Assembly (NCBI RefSeq): GCF_014656135.1
Contig: NZ_BNBV01000011.1
Location: 62,001-126,000, forward strand
Reading direction: 5' to 3'
From: Streptomyces thermodiastaticus
GTDB lineage: Bacteria > Actinomycetota > Actinomycetes > Streptomycetales > Streptomycetaceae
Length of the DNA: 64,000 bases
Shown: positions 51,531 to 60,830 of the stretch, piece after piece
Position numbering within the stretch: the stretch's first letter is position 1
Layout: every line of letters starts with the position of its first letter
Position numbers and translations under genes: made by a program
The notes under the pieces: generated by a model
The model's database searches: none
What the model was told of the DNA's origin: nothing
Seen by the model: only the letters and a program-made list of their open reading frames with translations

Positions 51531-53486
51531 GTGAGCAACGAAAGCCTGGCCAACCTCTTGAAGGAGGAACGACGTTTCGCGCCGCCCGCTGACCTGGCCG
51601 CGAACGCCAATGTGACGGCGGAGGCGTACGAACAGGCCAAGGCTGACAGGCTCGGCTTCTGGGCTGAGCAGGCCCGCCGGCTGGCCTGGGTCAAGGAGCC
51701 GACCGAGACCCTCGACTGGTCGAACCCGCCGTTCGCCAAGTGGTTCAAGGACGGCACGCTCAACGTGGCGTACAACTGCGTCGACCGGCATGTGGAGGCC
51801 GGGCACGGCGACCGCGTCGCGATCCACTTCGAGGGCGAGCCCGGCGACAGCCGGGCCATCACGTACGCCCAGCTCAAGGACGAGGTCTCCAAGGCCGCCA
51901 ACGCCCTGCTCGAACTCGGCGTGCGCTCGGGCGACCGGGTCGCGATCTACATGCCGATGATCCCGGAGACGGCGATCGCGATGCTGGCCTGCGCCCGTAT
52001 CGGCGCCGCCCACTCGGTCGTCTTCGGCGGCTTCTCCGCGGACGCGCTCGCCACCCGCATCAAGGACGCCGACGCCAAGGTCGTCATCACGGCGGACGGC
52101 GGCTACCGGCGCGGCAAGCCGTCCGCGCTCAAGCCCGCCGTCGACGAGGCCCTCACCCGCGTGTCGGACGTCCGCCACGTCCTGGTGGTCCGCCGCACCG
52201 GCCAGGAGGTCGCCTGGGACGACAGCCGCGACCTGTGGTGGCACGAGGTCGTCGGCCGGCAGCCGGCGGAGCACACCCCGGAGGCGTTCGAGGCCGAGCA
52301 CCCGCTGTTCATCCTCTACACCTCGGGCACCACCGGGAAGCCCAAGGGCATCCTGCACACCTCCGGCGGCTACCTGACCCAGGCCGCGTACACCCACTGG
52401 GCCGTCTTCGACCTCAAGCCCGAGACGGACGTCTACTGGTGCACCGCCGACGTCGGCTGGGTCACCGGCCACTCGTACATCGTGTACGGGCCGCTGGCCA
52501 ACGGTGCCACCCAGGTGATGTACGAGGGCACTCCCGACACCCCGCACCAGGGCCGTTTCTGGGAGATCGTGCAGAAGTACAAGGTCAGCATCCTGTACAC
52601 GGCGCCGACCGCGATCCGCACGTTCATGAAGTGGGGCGACGACATCCCCGCGAAGTACGACCTGTCCTCCCTGCGGGTGCTCGGCTCGGTCGGCGAGCCG
52701 ATCAACCCGGAGGCGTGGGTCTGGTACCGCAAGCACATCGGCGCCGACAGCACCCCGGTCGTGGACACCTGGTGGCAGACGGAGACCGGCGCCATCATGA
52801 TCTCCCCGCTGCCCGGCGTCACCGAGGCCAAGCCGGGCTCCGCCCAGCGGCCGTTGCCGGGCGTGTCCGCCACCGTCGTGGACGACGAGGGCAACGAGGT
52901 GCCCAACGGCGGCGGTGGCTACCTGGTCCTCACCGAGCCGTGGCCGTCGATGCTGCGCACCATCTGGGGCGACGACCAGCGCTTCATCGACACCTACTGG
53001 TCGCGCTTCGAGGGCCGCTACTTCGCCGGTGACGGCGCCAAGAAGGACGACGACGGCGACATCTGGCTGCTCGGCCGCGTCGACGACGTGATGCTGGTGT
53101 CCGGGCACAACATCTCCACCACGGAGGTGGAGTCCGCGCTGGTGTCCCACCCCGCCGTCGCCGAGGCCGCCGTGGTCGGCGCGTCGGACGAGACCACCGG
53201 CCAGGCGATCGTCGCGTTCGTGATCCTGCGGGGCACGGCCGCCGAGACCGAGTCCCTCATCGGCGAGCTGCGCAACCACGTCGGCTCGACGCTCGGCCCG
53301 ATCGCCAAGCCGAAACGGATCCTGCCGGTGGCGGAGCTGCCCAAGACCCGCTCCGGAAAGATCATGCGCCGTCTGCTGCGCGATGTCGCGGAGAACCGGG
53401 AGCTGGGAGACGTCACGACGCTGACCGACTCCACGGTCATGGAGCTCATCCAGGCCAAGCTCCCCGCGGCGCCGAGCGAGGACTGA
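51531..53486 (+). CDS. acs: Acetyl-CoA synthetase
   Basis: Activates acetate to acetyl-CoA with ATP via acetyl-AMP. A 651-residue ANL-superfamily enzyme of normal length, with A3 motif [19 protein letters not shown], core [36 protein letters not shown] and the C-terminal [16 protein letters not shown], where the lysine is the known site of inhibitory acetylation in this family. GTG 51531 has GGGAG six bases upstream. A 14-bp hairpin follows the stop. The 5' region carries a minisatellite. Confidence 0.96.
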   Translation: MSNESLANLLKEERRFAPPADLAANANVTAEAYEQAKADRLGFWAEQARRLAWVKEPTETLDWSNPPFAKWFKDGTLNVAYNCVDRHVEAGHGDRVAIHFEGEPGDSRAITYAQLKDEVSKAANALLELGVRSGDRVAIYMPMIPETAIAMLACARIGAAHSVVFGGFSADALATRIKDADAKVVITADGGYRRGKPSALKPAVDEALTRVSDVRHVLVVRRTGQEVAWDDSRDLWWHEVVGRQPAEHTPEAFEAEHPLFILYTSGTTGKPKGILHTSGGYLTQAAYTHWAVFDLKPETDVYWCTADVGWVTGHSYIVYGPLANGATQVMYEGTPDTPHQGRFWEIVQKYKVSILYTAPTAIRTFMKWGDDIPAKYDLSSLRVLGSVGEPINPEAWVWYRKHIGADSTPVVDTWWQTETGAIMISPLPGVTEAKPGSAQRPLPGVSATVVDDEGNEVPNGGGGYLVLTEPWPSMLRTIWGDDQRFIDTYWSRFEGRYFAGDGAKKDDDGDIWLLGRVDDVMLVSGHNISTTEVESALVSHPAVAEAAVVGASDETTGQAIVAFVILRGTAAETESLIGELRNHVGSTLGPIAKPKRILPVAELPKTRSGKIMRRLLRDVAENRELGDVTTLTDSTVMELIQAKLPAAPSED

Positions 53487-53516
53487 GCCCCCGCCGGCAG
53501 GCCGTACAGCTCACCT

Positions 53517-53546
53517 GCGGGCACCCGGCACATGCCGGGTGCCCGC
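53517..53546 (+). terminator. Terminator after acs
   Basis: GCGGGCACCCGGCA (53517-53530) and TGCCGGGTGCCCGC (53533-53546) form a perfect 14-bp stem with a 2-base loop, 30 bases after the acs stop. There is no long T run, as is common in Streptomyces. Confidence 0.8.
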
Positions 53547-53709
53547 CCGCTTGGGTAGATTGGCCCACGGGGCCTCGAAGCCGCTTTCGACACGCGCTGC
53601 GCCCGCTCCGACGTCCACCGGGCGTCTTCCGACAACTGCACACGACCCTCAGGTGCGCCGGGAAGTCTGGTCGGCATGTGCCCGCCCCTGCCGCCACCTG
53701 GAGGTCTCC

Positions 53710-55155
53710 ATGACCGCGCCCCGCCCCGCCGACCGCACCGAGCGCAAGAGCCTCGGCCGTCCGTCCCTGCCGGAGCGCACCTTCATCCTGGACGCGCTGC
53801 GCACCGAGACGGTCGGCGGCGTCCTGCTGCTGATTGCCGCGATCGCCGCACTGCTGTGGGCGAACCTCCCCGGCCTGCACACCAGCTACGAGACCGTCTC
53901 CGACTTCTCCCTCGGCCCCGCCACGCTCGGCCTGCACCTGTCCGTCGCCCACTGGGCCGCGGACGGCCTGCTCGCGATCTTCTTCTTCGTCGCCGGCATC
54001 GAGCTGAAACGGGAGCTGGTCGCCGGAGACCTGCGCGATCCACGGGCCGCGGTTCTCCCGGTCGTCGCCGCCCTGTGCGGCATGGCGGCACCGGCCGTCG
54101 TCTACAGCCTGACCAACCTCACCGGCGGCGGCTCGCTCGCCGGCTGGGCGGTGCCCACCGCCACCGACATCGCCTTCGCCCTCGCGGTGCTCGCGGTCAT
54201 CGGCACGTCGCTGCCCAGTGCGCTGCGCGCGTTCCTGCTGACCCTGGCCGTCGTCGACGACCTGTTCGCCATCCTGATCATCGCGCTGTTCTTCACCGAC
54301 AGCCTGAACCTGGCCGCGCTGGGCGGAGCGGCGGCGGGCCTGGCCGTCTTCTGGCTGCTGCTGCGCCAGGGGGTGCGCGGCTGGTACGTGTACGTGCCGC
54401 TGGGCGTGGTGATCTGGGGCCTGATGTACAACAGCGGCGTGCACGCCACCATCGCCGGCGTGGCGATGGGCCTGATGTTGCGCTGTACCCGCCGCGAAGG
54501 GGAGGAGCACTCCCCGGGCGAGCGGATCGAGCACCTCGTCCGGCCGCTGTCCGCGGGCCTGGCAGTGCCGCTGTTCGCCCTGTTCAGCGCGGGCGTGTCG
54601 CTCTCCGGCGGGGCGCTGGCGGATGTGTTCGGCCGGCCCGAGACGCTCGGCGTGGTGCTCGGTCTGATCGTCGGCAAGACGGTCGGCGTCTTCGGCGGGA
54701 CCTGGCTGACCGCCCGGTTCACCCGGGCCTCGCTCAGCGAGGACCTGGCCTGGGCCGACGTGTTCGCCCTGGCCACGCTCGCCGGCATCGGCTTCACCGT
54801 CTCCCTGCTGATCGGCGAGCTGGCCTTCGAGGGCGACGCGCACCTCACCGACGAGGTCAAGGCCTCCGTCCTGTGCGGCTCCGTCATCGCCGCGGCGCTC
54901 GCGACGGTGCTGCTGCGCATACGCAACGCCCGGTACCGGAGGCTGTGCGAGTCCGAAGAGCGCGACGAGGACCTCGACGGCGTGCCGGACGTCTACGAGG
55001 ACGACGACCCCGCCTACCACCTGCGCATGGCGGACATCCACGAACGCAAGGCGGCCGAGCACCGCCGCATCGCCGCCGAGAAGGCGGCCGAACGTGCCCG
55101 GCAGGGGGCCGAAGTGCCGGGCGGGGCGAGCGAGCAGAAGGACAGTCCGGCATGA
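53710..55155 (+). CDS. nhaA: Na+/H+ antiporter NhaA
   Basis: Exports sodium in exchange for protons at alkaline pH. A 481-residue protein with about 12 hydrophobic helices. The paired aspartates Asp183-Asp184 (TLAVVDDLFAILIIAL) match the ion site of E. coli NhaA, and PTATDIAFALAVLAV is the helix IV crossing. The last 60 residues are a charged cytoplasmic tail with DEDLDGVPDVYEDDDP, which resembles a calcium-binding aspartate loop, then a Lys/Glu/Ala helix. ATG 53710 has TGGAGGT upstream. A holin-like gene and a hydrolase gene follow on the same strand. Confidence 0.94.
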   Translation: MTAPRPADRTERKSLGRPSLPERTFILDALRTETVGGVLLLIAAIAALLWANLPGLHTSYETVSDFSLGPATLGLHLSVAHWAADGLLAIFFFVAGIELKRELVAGDLRDPRAAVLPVVAALCGMAAPAVVYSLTNLTGGGSLAGWAVPTATDIAFALAVLAVIGTSLPSALRAFLLTLAVVDDLFAILIIALFFTDSLNLAALGGAAAGLAVFWLLLRQGVRGWYVYVPLGVVIWGLMYNSGVHATIAGVAMGLMLRCTRREGEEHSPGERIEHLVRPLSAGLAVPLFALFSAGVSLSGGALADVFGRPETLGVVLGLIVGKTVGVFGGTWLTARFTRASLSEDLAWADVFALATLAGIGFTVSLLIGELAFEGDAHLTDEVKASVLCGSVIAAALATVLLRIRNARYRRLCESEERDEDLDGVPDVYEDDDPAYHLRMADIHERKAAEHRRIAAEKAAERARQGAEVPGGASEQKDSPA

Positions 55156-55215
55156 TCTGACGGGACGGTACGAAAGACAGGTCCGTTCCAGTCAGGCAGG
55201 AAAGGGAGAGTCGCG

Positions 55216-55710
55216 ATGAGCGCACCCGACGGCAGCCCGGTCGGCGCCGAACGCAGCATCGGAGAGCTGTTCGCCTCGGCGACGGCGGAGATGTCGGCGC
55301 TGGTGCATGACGAGATCGCGCTGGCGAAGGCCCAGCTGAAGCAGGACGCCAAGCGCGGCGCGGTCAGCGGAGGGGCGTTCTCGCTGGCCGGCGCGGTCGC
55401 GCTGTTCTCGCTGCCGATGCTCGACTTCGCACTGGCGTACGGCGTGAGGACCTGGACCGGCTGGAATCTCGCGCTCTGCTTCCTGGTGGCCTTCGGGGCC
55501 AACGTCCTGGTCGCGCTGTTCCTCATGCTGATCGGCACGGTCTTCGTGAAGAAGGCCAAGAAGGGCAAGGGCCCCCAGAAGGTGGCCGCGTCGATGAAGC
55601 AGACGGCCGGTGTGCTGCAGAAGGCCAAGCCGCACCCGCGGCCCGTGACCCCCGCTCTGGAGGACCGCTCCCCGCAGGCCATCGAGGCTGTGGCACGCTC
55701 GTCCTCATGA
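55216..55710 (+). CDS. Phage-holin-3_6-type membrane protein (DUF1469-like)
   Basis: A 164-residue protein with an amphipathic helical start (SIGELFASATAEMSALVHDE; IALAKAQLKQDAKRG), two adjacent membrane helices (about 50-72 and 82-105) and a basic Lys-rich tail. This is the Phage_holin_3_6 superfamily, which in actinobacteria is usually a housekeeping membrane protein rather than a lysis holin. ATG 55216 has AAAGGGAG upstream. Its stop overlaps the next start by four bases (ATGA), so the two are translationally coupled. Confidence 0.85.
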   Translation: MSAPDGSPVGAERSIGELFASATAEMSALVHDEIALAKAQLKQDAKRGAVSGGAFSLAGAVALFSLPMLDFALAYGVRTWTGWNLALCFLVAFGANVLVALFLMLIGTVFVKKAKKGKGPQKVAASMKQTAGVLQKAKPHPRPVTPALEDRSPQAIEAVARSSS

Positions 55711-56657
55711 CGGACCCCGCCACCCCTTCGCCGTACTCGACCTCGGTCGTCCGGATCGACATCCCCGGCGAGAGGAAGGTGACCCACCGGGACGTCGCCG
55801 CCAACGGCGCCCGCTTCCACATCGCCGAGCTGGGCGACGGACCGCTGGTGCTGTTGCTGCACGGGTTCCCGCAGTTCTGGTGGACCTGGCGGCACCAGCT
55901 GGTGGCCCTGGCCGACGCGGGTTTCCGGGCCGTGGCGATGGACCTGCGGGGCGTGGGCGGCAGCGACCGCACCCCGCGCGGCTACGACCCCGCCAACCTC
56001 GCCCTCGACGTCACCGGCGTGATCCGTTCCCTGGGCGAGCCGGACGCCGCGCTGGTCGGCCACGACCTGGGCGGCTACCTGGCGTGGACGGCGGCGGCGA
56101 TGCGCCCGAAGCTGGTCAGGCGCCTGGCCGTGGTCTCCATGCCGCATCCGAGGCGGTGGCGCGCGGCGATGCTCGGCGACGTCAAGCAGACGGCGGCCAG
56201 TTCACACATCTGGGGCTTCCAGCGGCCGTGGATCCCGGAACGGCAGCTCGTCGCCGACGACGGCGCCCTGGTGGGCCGGCTGCTGCGTCAGTGGTCGGGG
56301 CCGCGCCTGCCGGACGACGAGACGGTGGAGACCTACCGGCGCGCGCTGTGCGTGCCGTCGACCGCGCACTGCGCGATCGAGCCCTACCGCTGGCTGGTGC
56401 GCTCCCTGGCCCGCCCCGACGGCATCCAGTTCTACCGGCGGATGAAGCGCCCGGTGCGGGTGCCCACGCTGCATCTGCACGGATCCCTCGACCCGGTGCT
56501 GCGCACCCGCAGCGCGGCCGGGTCCGGCGAGTACGTGGAGGCGCCCTACCGCTGGCGGCTCTTCGACGGTCTGGGGCACTTCCCGCACGAGGAGGACCCC
56601 ATGGCGTTCTCCGCCGAACTGGTCGACTGGCTGAAGGACCCCGAGCCGGACCGGTGA
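55707..56657 (+). CDS. Alpha/beta hydrolase, epoxide hydrolase-like
   Basis: A 316-residue hydrolase: oxyanion motif LLHGFPQFWWTWRHQL, MDLRGVGGSDRTPRGYD, nucleophile aspartate in VGHDLGGYLAW, acid in GSLDPVLRTRSAAG and histidine in GLGHFPHEEDP. The aspartate nucleophile points to epoxide hydrolases or haloalkane dehalogenases rather than esterases. The tyrosine in FQRPWIPER and following lid could support epoxide opening, but the substrate is unknown. The ATG at 55707 overlaps the stop of the holin-like gene. Confidence 0.88.
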   Translation: MTDPATPSPYSTSVVRIDIPGERKVTHRDVAANGARFHIAELGDGPLVLLLHGFPQFWWTWRHQLVALADAGFRAVAMDLRGVGGSDRTPRGYDPANLALDVTGVIRSLGEPDAALVGHDLGGYLAWTAAAMRPKLVRRLAVVSMPHPRRWRAAMLGDVKQTAASSHIWGFQRPWIPERQLVADDGALVGRLLRQWSGPRLPDDETVETYRRALCVPSTAHCAIEPYRWLVRSLARPDGIQFYRRMKRPVRVPTLHLHGSLDPVLRTRSAAGSGEYVEAPYRWRLFDGLGHFPHEEDPMAFSAELVDWLKDPEPDR

Positions 56658-56816
56658 CCCGCCGCGCACGGACGGCCATCGGTCCGTCACGGCTGCCCGG
56701 CGCCCGGTATCCGGATCTGAACGTCTGTTCTGCGAACGGCCATGTGCCGGATGCATAGGCCCATTGGGGCGCCCGCGGGCGCTTATCGACCTTGAGGCGG
56801 GGGCAGAGGTGTCGGT

Positions 56817-56996
56817 ATGGGCTGGACGCACGACTACAACGACGTAGCACGCACCCGCCGTTCGGCGAGCGGTCCGGGCTCCCGCCACCGGGAGAACCCG
56901 CAACTGGGCGACAGCGACCCCCGCGTGGGCATTCCGCACATCCTGCGCCGCCGGGCCCGCTGGGTCTCGGTCCGGCTGCGTCACCCGCGCGGCTGA
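56817..56996 (+). CDS. Small basic protein, 59 residues
   Basis: A short gene: MGWTHDYNDVARTRRS, then SRHRENPQLGDSDPRVG and a basic end RRRARWVSVRLRHPRG. It has GAGGTG six bases before ATG 56817 and codon bias like its neighbours (third positions G/C). No domain is recognised. The basic end could bind nucleic acid or membrane. It is convergent with the MarP-like protease gene. Small genes of this kind are easily missed in annotation. Confidence 0.6.
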   Translation: MGWTHDYNDVARTRRSASGPGSRHRENPQLGDSDPRVGIPHILRRRARWVSVRLRHPRG

Positions 56997-57086
56997 CCGC
57001 TAAGGCCCCGCGGACACCTCCGGAGACCCCCCGGACATCCGGTCCCGCTGATCCCCCGGCACCCGGCCGCCCCCGCACAGCCGCCC

Positions 57087-58286
57087 TCACAGCGCGCAGG
57101 TGTCGCTGTCCACCTCCTGGGTCGCGGTGCGGCCCTGGTCGATGTCCTGCCGGATCTCGTCCGTGGTGAGCGCGTACCCGGTGTCCGGGTCGTCCAGGGA
57201 CTTGGCGAACACCACCCCGTACACCTTGCCGTCGGTGGTCAGCAGCGGACCGCCGGAGTTGCCCTGGCGGACGGTCGCATAGAGCGAGTAGACGTCGCGG
57301 CGGACCGTGGAGCGGTGGTAGATGTCGGGGCCGCTGGCCGTGATGCGCCCGCGCACGCGCGCGGCCCGCACGTCGTAGGAGCCGTTCTCGGGGAAGCCGG
57401 CGACGATCGCGCTGTCCCCGCTGTGCGCGTCGTCGTCGGTGAACCGCAGGGCGGGCGCGTGCAGGCCGGGCACGTCGAGGACGGCGATGTCCCGGTGCCA
57501 GTCGTACAGCACGACCTTCGCGTCGTAGCGGCGGCCCTCGCCGCCTATCTGCACAGTCGGGTCGTCGACCCCGCCGACGACGTGCGCGTTGGTCATGACC
57601 CGCCGGTCGCCGAAGACGAACCCGGTGCCCTCCAGCACCTTGCCGCAGCCCTGCGCGGTGCCGGTCACCTTGACCACGGACCGCTGAGCGCGTGCGGCGA
57701 CGGCGCTGTCGCGCAGCGCCGGGTCCGGGGGCCGCACGTCGGTGATGGGCTCGTCCGCGAACGGGCTGAACACCTGCGGGAAGCCGTTCTGCGCGAGCAC
57801 CGAGGTGAAGTCGGCGAACCAGGTGTCCGCCTGGTCCGGCAGCGCGTCGGAGACCCCGAGCAGCACCTTGGAAGTGCGGACCTGCTTGCCCAGGGTCGGT
57901 ATCGTCGTGCCGCCGAGCGCCGAGCCGATCAGCCAGGCGACCAGCAGCATCGCGACGACGTTGACGAGCGCGCCGCCGGTCGCGTCCAGGGCGCGGGCCG
58001 GGGACCAGGTGATGTGGACGCGCAGCTTGTTGCCCAGGTGGGTGGTCAGTGCCTGCCCCACCGAGGCGCACACGATGACGACGATCACGGCGACGACGGC
58101 GGCGGTGGTGCTGACCGGCGCGTTGTCCGTCAGGGCGTCCCACAGGACCGGAAGCGCGTAGACGGCGGCCAGGCCGCCGCCGAGGAAGCCGATCACCGAC
58201 AGGATGCCGACGACGAAGCCCTGGCGGTACCCGACGACCGCGAACCAGACCGCGGCGATCAGCAGCAGGATGTCCAGCACGTTCAC
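57087..58286 (-). CDS. MarP-like membrane serine protease (CvpA plus trypsin fold)
   Basis: A 399-residue protein with four N-terminal membrane helices (CvpA-like, VNVLDILLLIAAVWFAVVGY onward) and an extracellular trypsin-like domain. Catalytic residues: His in MTNAHVVGG, Asp in RDIAVLDVPG, Ser in GNSGGPLL. MarP of Mycobacterium protects against acid and oxidative stress and cleaves cell-wall hydrolases; a similar role is inferred. Cysteines GCGK and DTCAL may form the known regulatory disulfide. GTG 58286 is used; GAGGCGAGG lies upstream. It follows the NUDIX gene on the same strand. Confidence 0.92.
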   Translation of the reverse strand: MNVLDILLLIAAVWFAVVGYRQGFVVGILSVIGFLGGGLAAVYALPVLWDALTDNAPVSTTAAVVAVIVVIVCASVGQALTTHLGNKLRVHITWSPARALDATGGALVNVVAMLLVAWLIGSALGGTTIPTLGKQVRTSKVLLGVSDALPDQADTWFADFTSVLAQNGFPQVFSPFADEPITDVRPPDPALRDSAVAARAQRSVVKVTGTAQGCGKVLEGTGFVFGDRRVMTNAHVVGGVDDPTVQIGGEGRRYDAKVVLYDWHRDIAVLDVPGLHAPALRFTDDDAHSGDSAIVAGFPENGSYDVRAARVRGRITASGPDIYHRSTVRRDVYSLYATVRQGNSGGPLLTTDGKVYGVVFAKSLDDPDTGYALTTDEIRQDIDQGRTATQEVDSDTCAL

Positions 58287-58409
58287 CGCGTCGAGCCTCG
58301 CCTCATCGTCTTCTCGTCCCTCACAGGCCGGCCGGGGTTCGGCCGCCGCGCGGCGGCCGGCGGGACACGGCGTCCCCGGGACACCGGCCGGTACGACCAC
58401 GCCACCCTG

Positions 58410-59207
58410 TCACGCCCGCCAGTCCAGCGGGACCTGCTTGTCCCGGTCCCACGGCTCTTCCCAGCCCGCGTAGTGGAGCAGGCGGTCGATGATTCCGGCG
58501 GTGAACCCCCACACGAGGGTCGACGCGACCAGGAACGCGGGGCCGCGGTGGCCCCGGGGGTGGACGGCGGTCGCACGGTTGTCCGGGTGGATGAGATCCG
58601 CCACGGGGACCGTGAAGACGCGGGCGGTCTCCGCCGGGTCGACCACGCCCACCGGGCTGGGCGTGCGCCACCAGCCGAGCACCGGGGTGACGACGAAACC
58701 GCTGACCGGGATGTACAGCCGGGGCAGCACCCCGAACAGCTGCACCCCGGCCGGGTCGAGCCCGGTCTCCTCCTCCGCCTCGCGCAGCGCCGCCCGCAGC
58801 GGGCCCTCGCCCTGCGGGTCGCCGTCCTCCGGGTCGAGCGCGCCGCCGGGGAAGGACGGCTGCCCGGCGTGCGAGCGCAGGGAACCGGCCCGCTCCATGA
58901 GCAGCAGCTCGGGCCCGCGCTCGCCCTCTCCGAAGAGCACCAGCACGGCGGACGGGCGGCCCTCGCCGTTCGCCGGCGGCAGGAAGCGGCTCAGCTGCCG
59001 TGGCTTCACGGTTCCGGCGAGCCGCACCACCGGCTGAAGCCACTCCGGCAGCCCCTGCGTGCTGAGCCGTACCGAGCCCGGCCGCGCCGTGCCGGCGGCA
59101 CCGTCCGCCGCACCGGTCGCTGCCCCCGTCGCCCGAGCCGCCGTACCGGCAGGCTTCTCGCCCGCGCACCCCACGGTTTTCGCGCCCGTCTCGCCCGCCC
59201 GTGTCAT
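58410..59207 (-). CDS. NUDIX hydrolase, CoA pyrophosphatase type
   Basis: A 265-residue protein. The first 55 residues are Ala/Gly/Thr-rich without a fold. The NUDIX domain has the CoA-specific signature LLLMERAGSLRSHAGQPSFP just before the NUDIX box GGALDPEDGDPQ...REAEEETGLDP. It is expected to split coenzyme A or its oxidised forms into phosphopantetheine and 3',5'-ADP. ATG 59207 has AGGGGTGG upstream. It lies 61 bases after nth, in the common order nth-NUDIX-marP. Confidence 0.9.
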   Translation of the reverse strand: MTRAGETGAKTVGCAGEKPAGTAARATGAATGAADGAAGTARPGSVRLSTQGLPEWLQPVVRLAGTVKPRQLSRFLPPANGEGRPSAVLVLFGEGERGPELLLMERAGSLRSHAGQPSFPGGALDPEDGDPQGEGPLRAALREAEEETGLDPAGVQLFGVLPRLYIPVSGFVVTPVLGWWRTPSPVGVVDPAETARVFTVPVADLIHPDNRATAVHPRGHRGPAFLVASTLVWGFTAGIIDRLLHYAGWEEPWDRDKQVPLDWRA

Positions 59208-59268
59208 CGCCACCCCTGTCCCCGTCGTCCTGCCCTGTCCAACGCGCCGCGCCGCCAAGATCGTTCCG

Positions 59269-60624
59269 TCATGCGGCGCCCAGGGGCGGGGCCGGCTTGC
59301 CGCCCGCGTCCAGGTAGGCCTGCGGGGGCTTGAGCCGCTGCCCCGGCAGGCCGGCCTTTTCGTACTTGAGCAGCTTCTTCGCCTTCTCCGGGTCGGTCTC
59401 CCCCTCGCCGTAGGACGGGCACAGCGGGGCGATCGGGCAGGCGCCGCAGGCGGGCTTGCGGGCATGGCAGATACGGCGTCCGTGCCAGATGACGTGGTGG
59501 GACAGATCCGTCCAGTCCTTCTTGGGGAACAGTGCCCCGACGGCCGCCTCGATCTTGTCGGGGTCGGTCTCGTCGGTCCACTTCCAGCGCCGCACCAGCC
59601 GCTGGAAGTGCGTGTCCACGGTGATTCCGGGCCTGCCGAAGGCGTTGCCGAGGACGACGAAGGCGGTCTTGCGCCCCACGCCGGGCAGCGTGACCAGGTC
59701 CTCCAGGCGTCCGGGGACCTCCCCGCCGAAGTTCTCCACCAGCGCCTTCGACAGGCCGATGACCGACCTGGTCTTGGCCCGGAAGAAACCGCACGGGCGG
59801 AGGATCTCCTCGACCCGCTGCGGATCGGCGGCGGCCAGGTCCTCCGGGGTCGGGTAGGCGGCGAACAGCGCGGGTGTCGTCTGGTTGACCCGCAGGTCGG
59901 TGGTCTGCGCGGACAGAACGGTGGCGATCAGCAGCTGGAACGGGTTCTCGAAGTCCAGCTCGGGGTGGGCGTACGGGTAGACCTCCGCCAGCTCCCGGTT
60001 GATACGGCGGGCCCGGCGGACCAGCGCCGTGCGGGACTCGCCCGACGGCGTCGTCGTCGCGACGGTCCTCGGCGGGGAGGCCTTGCGGACACTCGCCGTG
60101 GCCTTGGCGACGACGGCCTCCGCCTTCCGGACGGGTCCGGCTTTGCGCACCGCACCGCCCGCCGCCTTCTTCCCGGCGGCCCCGCCGGCCGCCGCGGTCT
60201 TCTTCCCCGCTGTCGCCGAGGTCTTCTTCCCCGCTGTCGCCGAGGTCTTCTTCGCCGCCGTCGCCGAGGTCTTCTTCGCCGCCGGTTTCTTCGCCGCCGT
60301 CGCCGCGGTGTTCCTCGCCGCCGGCTTCTTCGCCGCCGGCTTCTTCGCCGCGGCCTTCCCGGCCGTCGGCTTGTCCGTGGCCGTCCGCTTCGCCGCCGTC
60401 TTCCCGGCCGCCGTCCTCCCGGCCGCCGTCCTCCCGGCCGCGGCCTTCTCGGTGGCCGTCGTCCGGGCCGGCGGCGTGCCGGGCCGGCCCTCGGCGGCTG
60501 CGGCGGCCTCGGTCGTCTCCTCGGTCCGTCCGCTGCCGCGACCGTGTTCGCTCACAGCGGAATCCTGCCGTGCAACCACCCGTCCAGCCCCCTCGGCCTG
60601 TGTTCTCACCGGCGATTTGGACAC
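59269..60624 (-). CDS. nth: Endonuclease III with histone H1-like N-terminal tail
   Basis: DNA glycosylase/AP lyase that removes oxidised pyrimidines. The C-terminal 265 of 451 residues are a complete enzyme: helix-hairpin-helix LPGVGRKTA with catalytic Lys, [12 protein letters not shown] with catalytic Asp, and the [4Fe-4S] cluster C-x6-C-x2-C-x5-C (from [17 protein letters not shown]). Residues about 51-171 are repeats of AAKKTSAT and AAGRTAAG type, a Lys/Ala tract like histone H1 or the TopA tail, which should bind DNA non-specifically. GTG 60624 starts the frame; a downstream start would remove part of the tail. It is divergent from crp. Confidence 0.92.
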   Translation of the reverse strand: MSKSPVRTQAEGAGRVVARQDSAVSEHGRGSGRTEETTEAAAAAEGRPGTPPARTTATEKAAAGRTAAGRTAAGKTAAKRTATDKPTAGKAAAKKPAAKKPAARNTAATAAKKPAAKKTSATAAKKTSATAGKKTSATAGKKTAAAGGAAGKKAAGGAVRKAGPVRKAEAVVAKATASVRKASPPRTVATTTPSGESRTALVRRARRINRELAEVYPYAHPELDFENPFQLLIATVLSAQTTDLRVNQTTPALFAAYPTPEDLAAADPQRVEEILRPCGFFRAKTRSVIGLSKALVENFGGEVPGRLEDLVTLPGVGRKTAFVVLGNAFGRPGITVDTHFQRLVRRWKWTDETDPDKIEAAVGALFPKKDWTDLSHHVIWHGRRICHARKPACGACPIAPLCPSYGEGETDPEKAKKLLKYEKAGLPGQRLKPPQAYLDAGGKPAPPLGAA

Positions 60625-60727
60625 TCGGCCAGCCTAAGGCCCGGCGCCGGCATCCGCTGCGGCCGCGGAAGTTCAGGCACCGTTTACGCCCCCTGCCGCG
60701 TACGTCCGGACACCAGTGCGGCATCCT

Positions 60728-60741
60728 TGTGACAGATCACA
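60728..60741. promoter_or_regulatory. CRP-site-like palindrome upstream of crp
   Basis: TGTGACAGATCACA lies about 90 bases before the crp start. The half-sites TGTGA and TCACA match CRP-family sites, but the centre is four bases instead of the usual six. It may be an autoregulatory site or a chance near-match. Confidence 0.4.
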
Positions 60742-60830
60742 CTGTTTGGACCGTCCGGCAAAATGGGGAACACGGTCCCCTGGCACACGGGGATCAAGAT
60801 CCTCTGAGCAGGTCGACAAGGAGAGAACTC

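Noticed and set aside
51102..53279. Long minus-strand open frame with collagen-like GLDGLDGxGRHGR
   Set aside because: It lies opposite acs, which has full homology and proper codon bias; the collagen-like part is the reverse reading of the minisatellite.
55216..55710. Prophage lysis holin
   Set aside because: The protein belongs to the Phage_holin_3_6 superfamily, widespread as a chromosomal membrane protein, and no phage genes are nearby.
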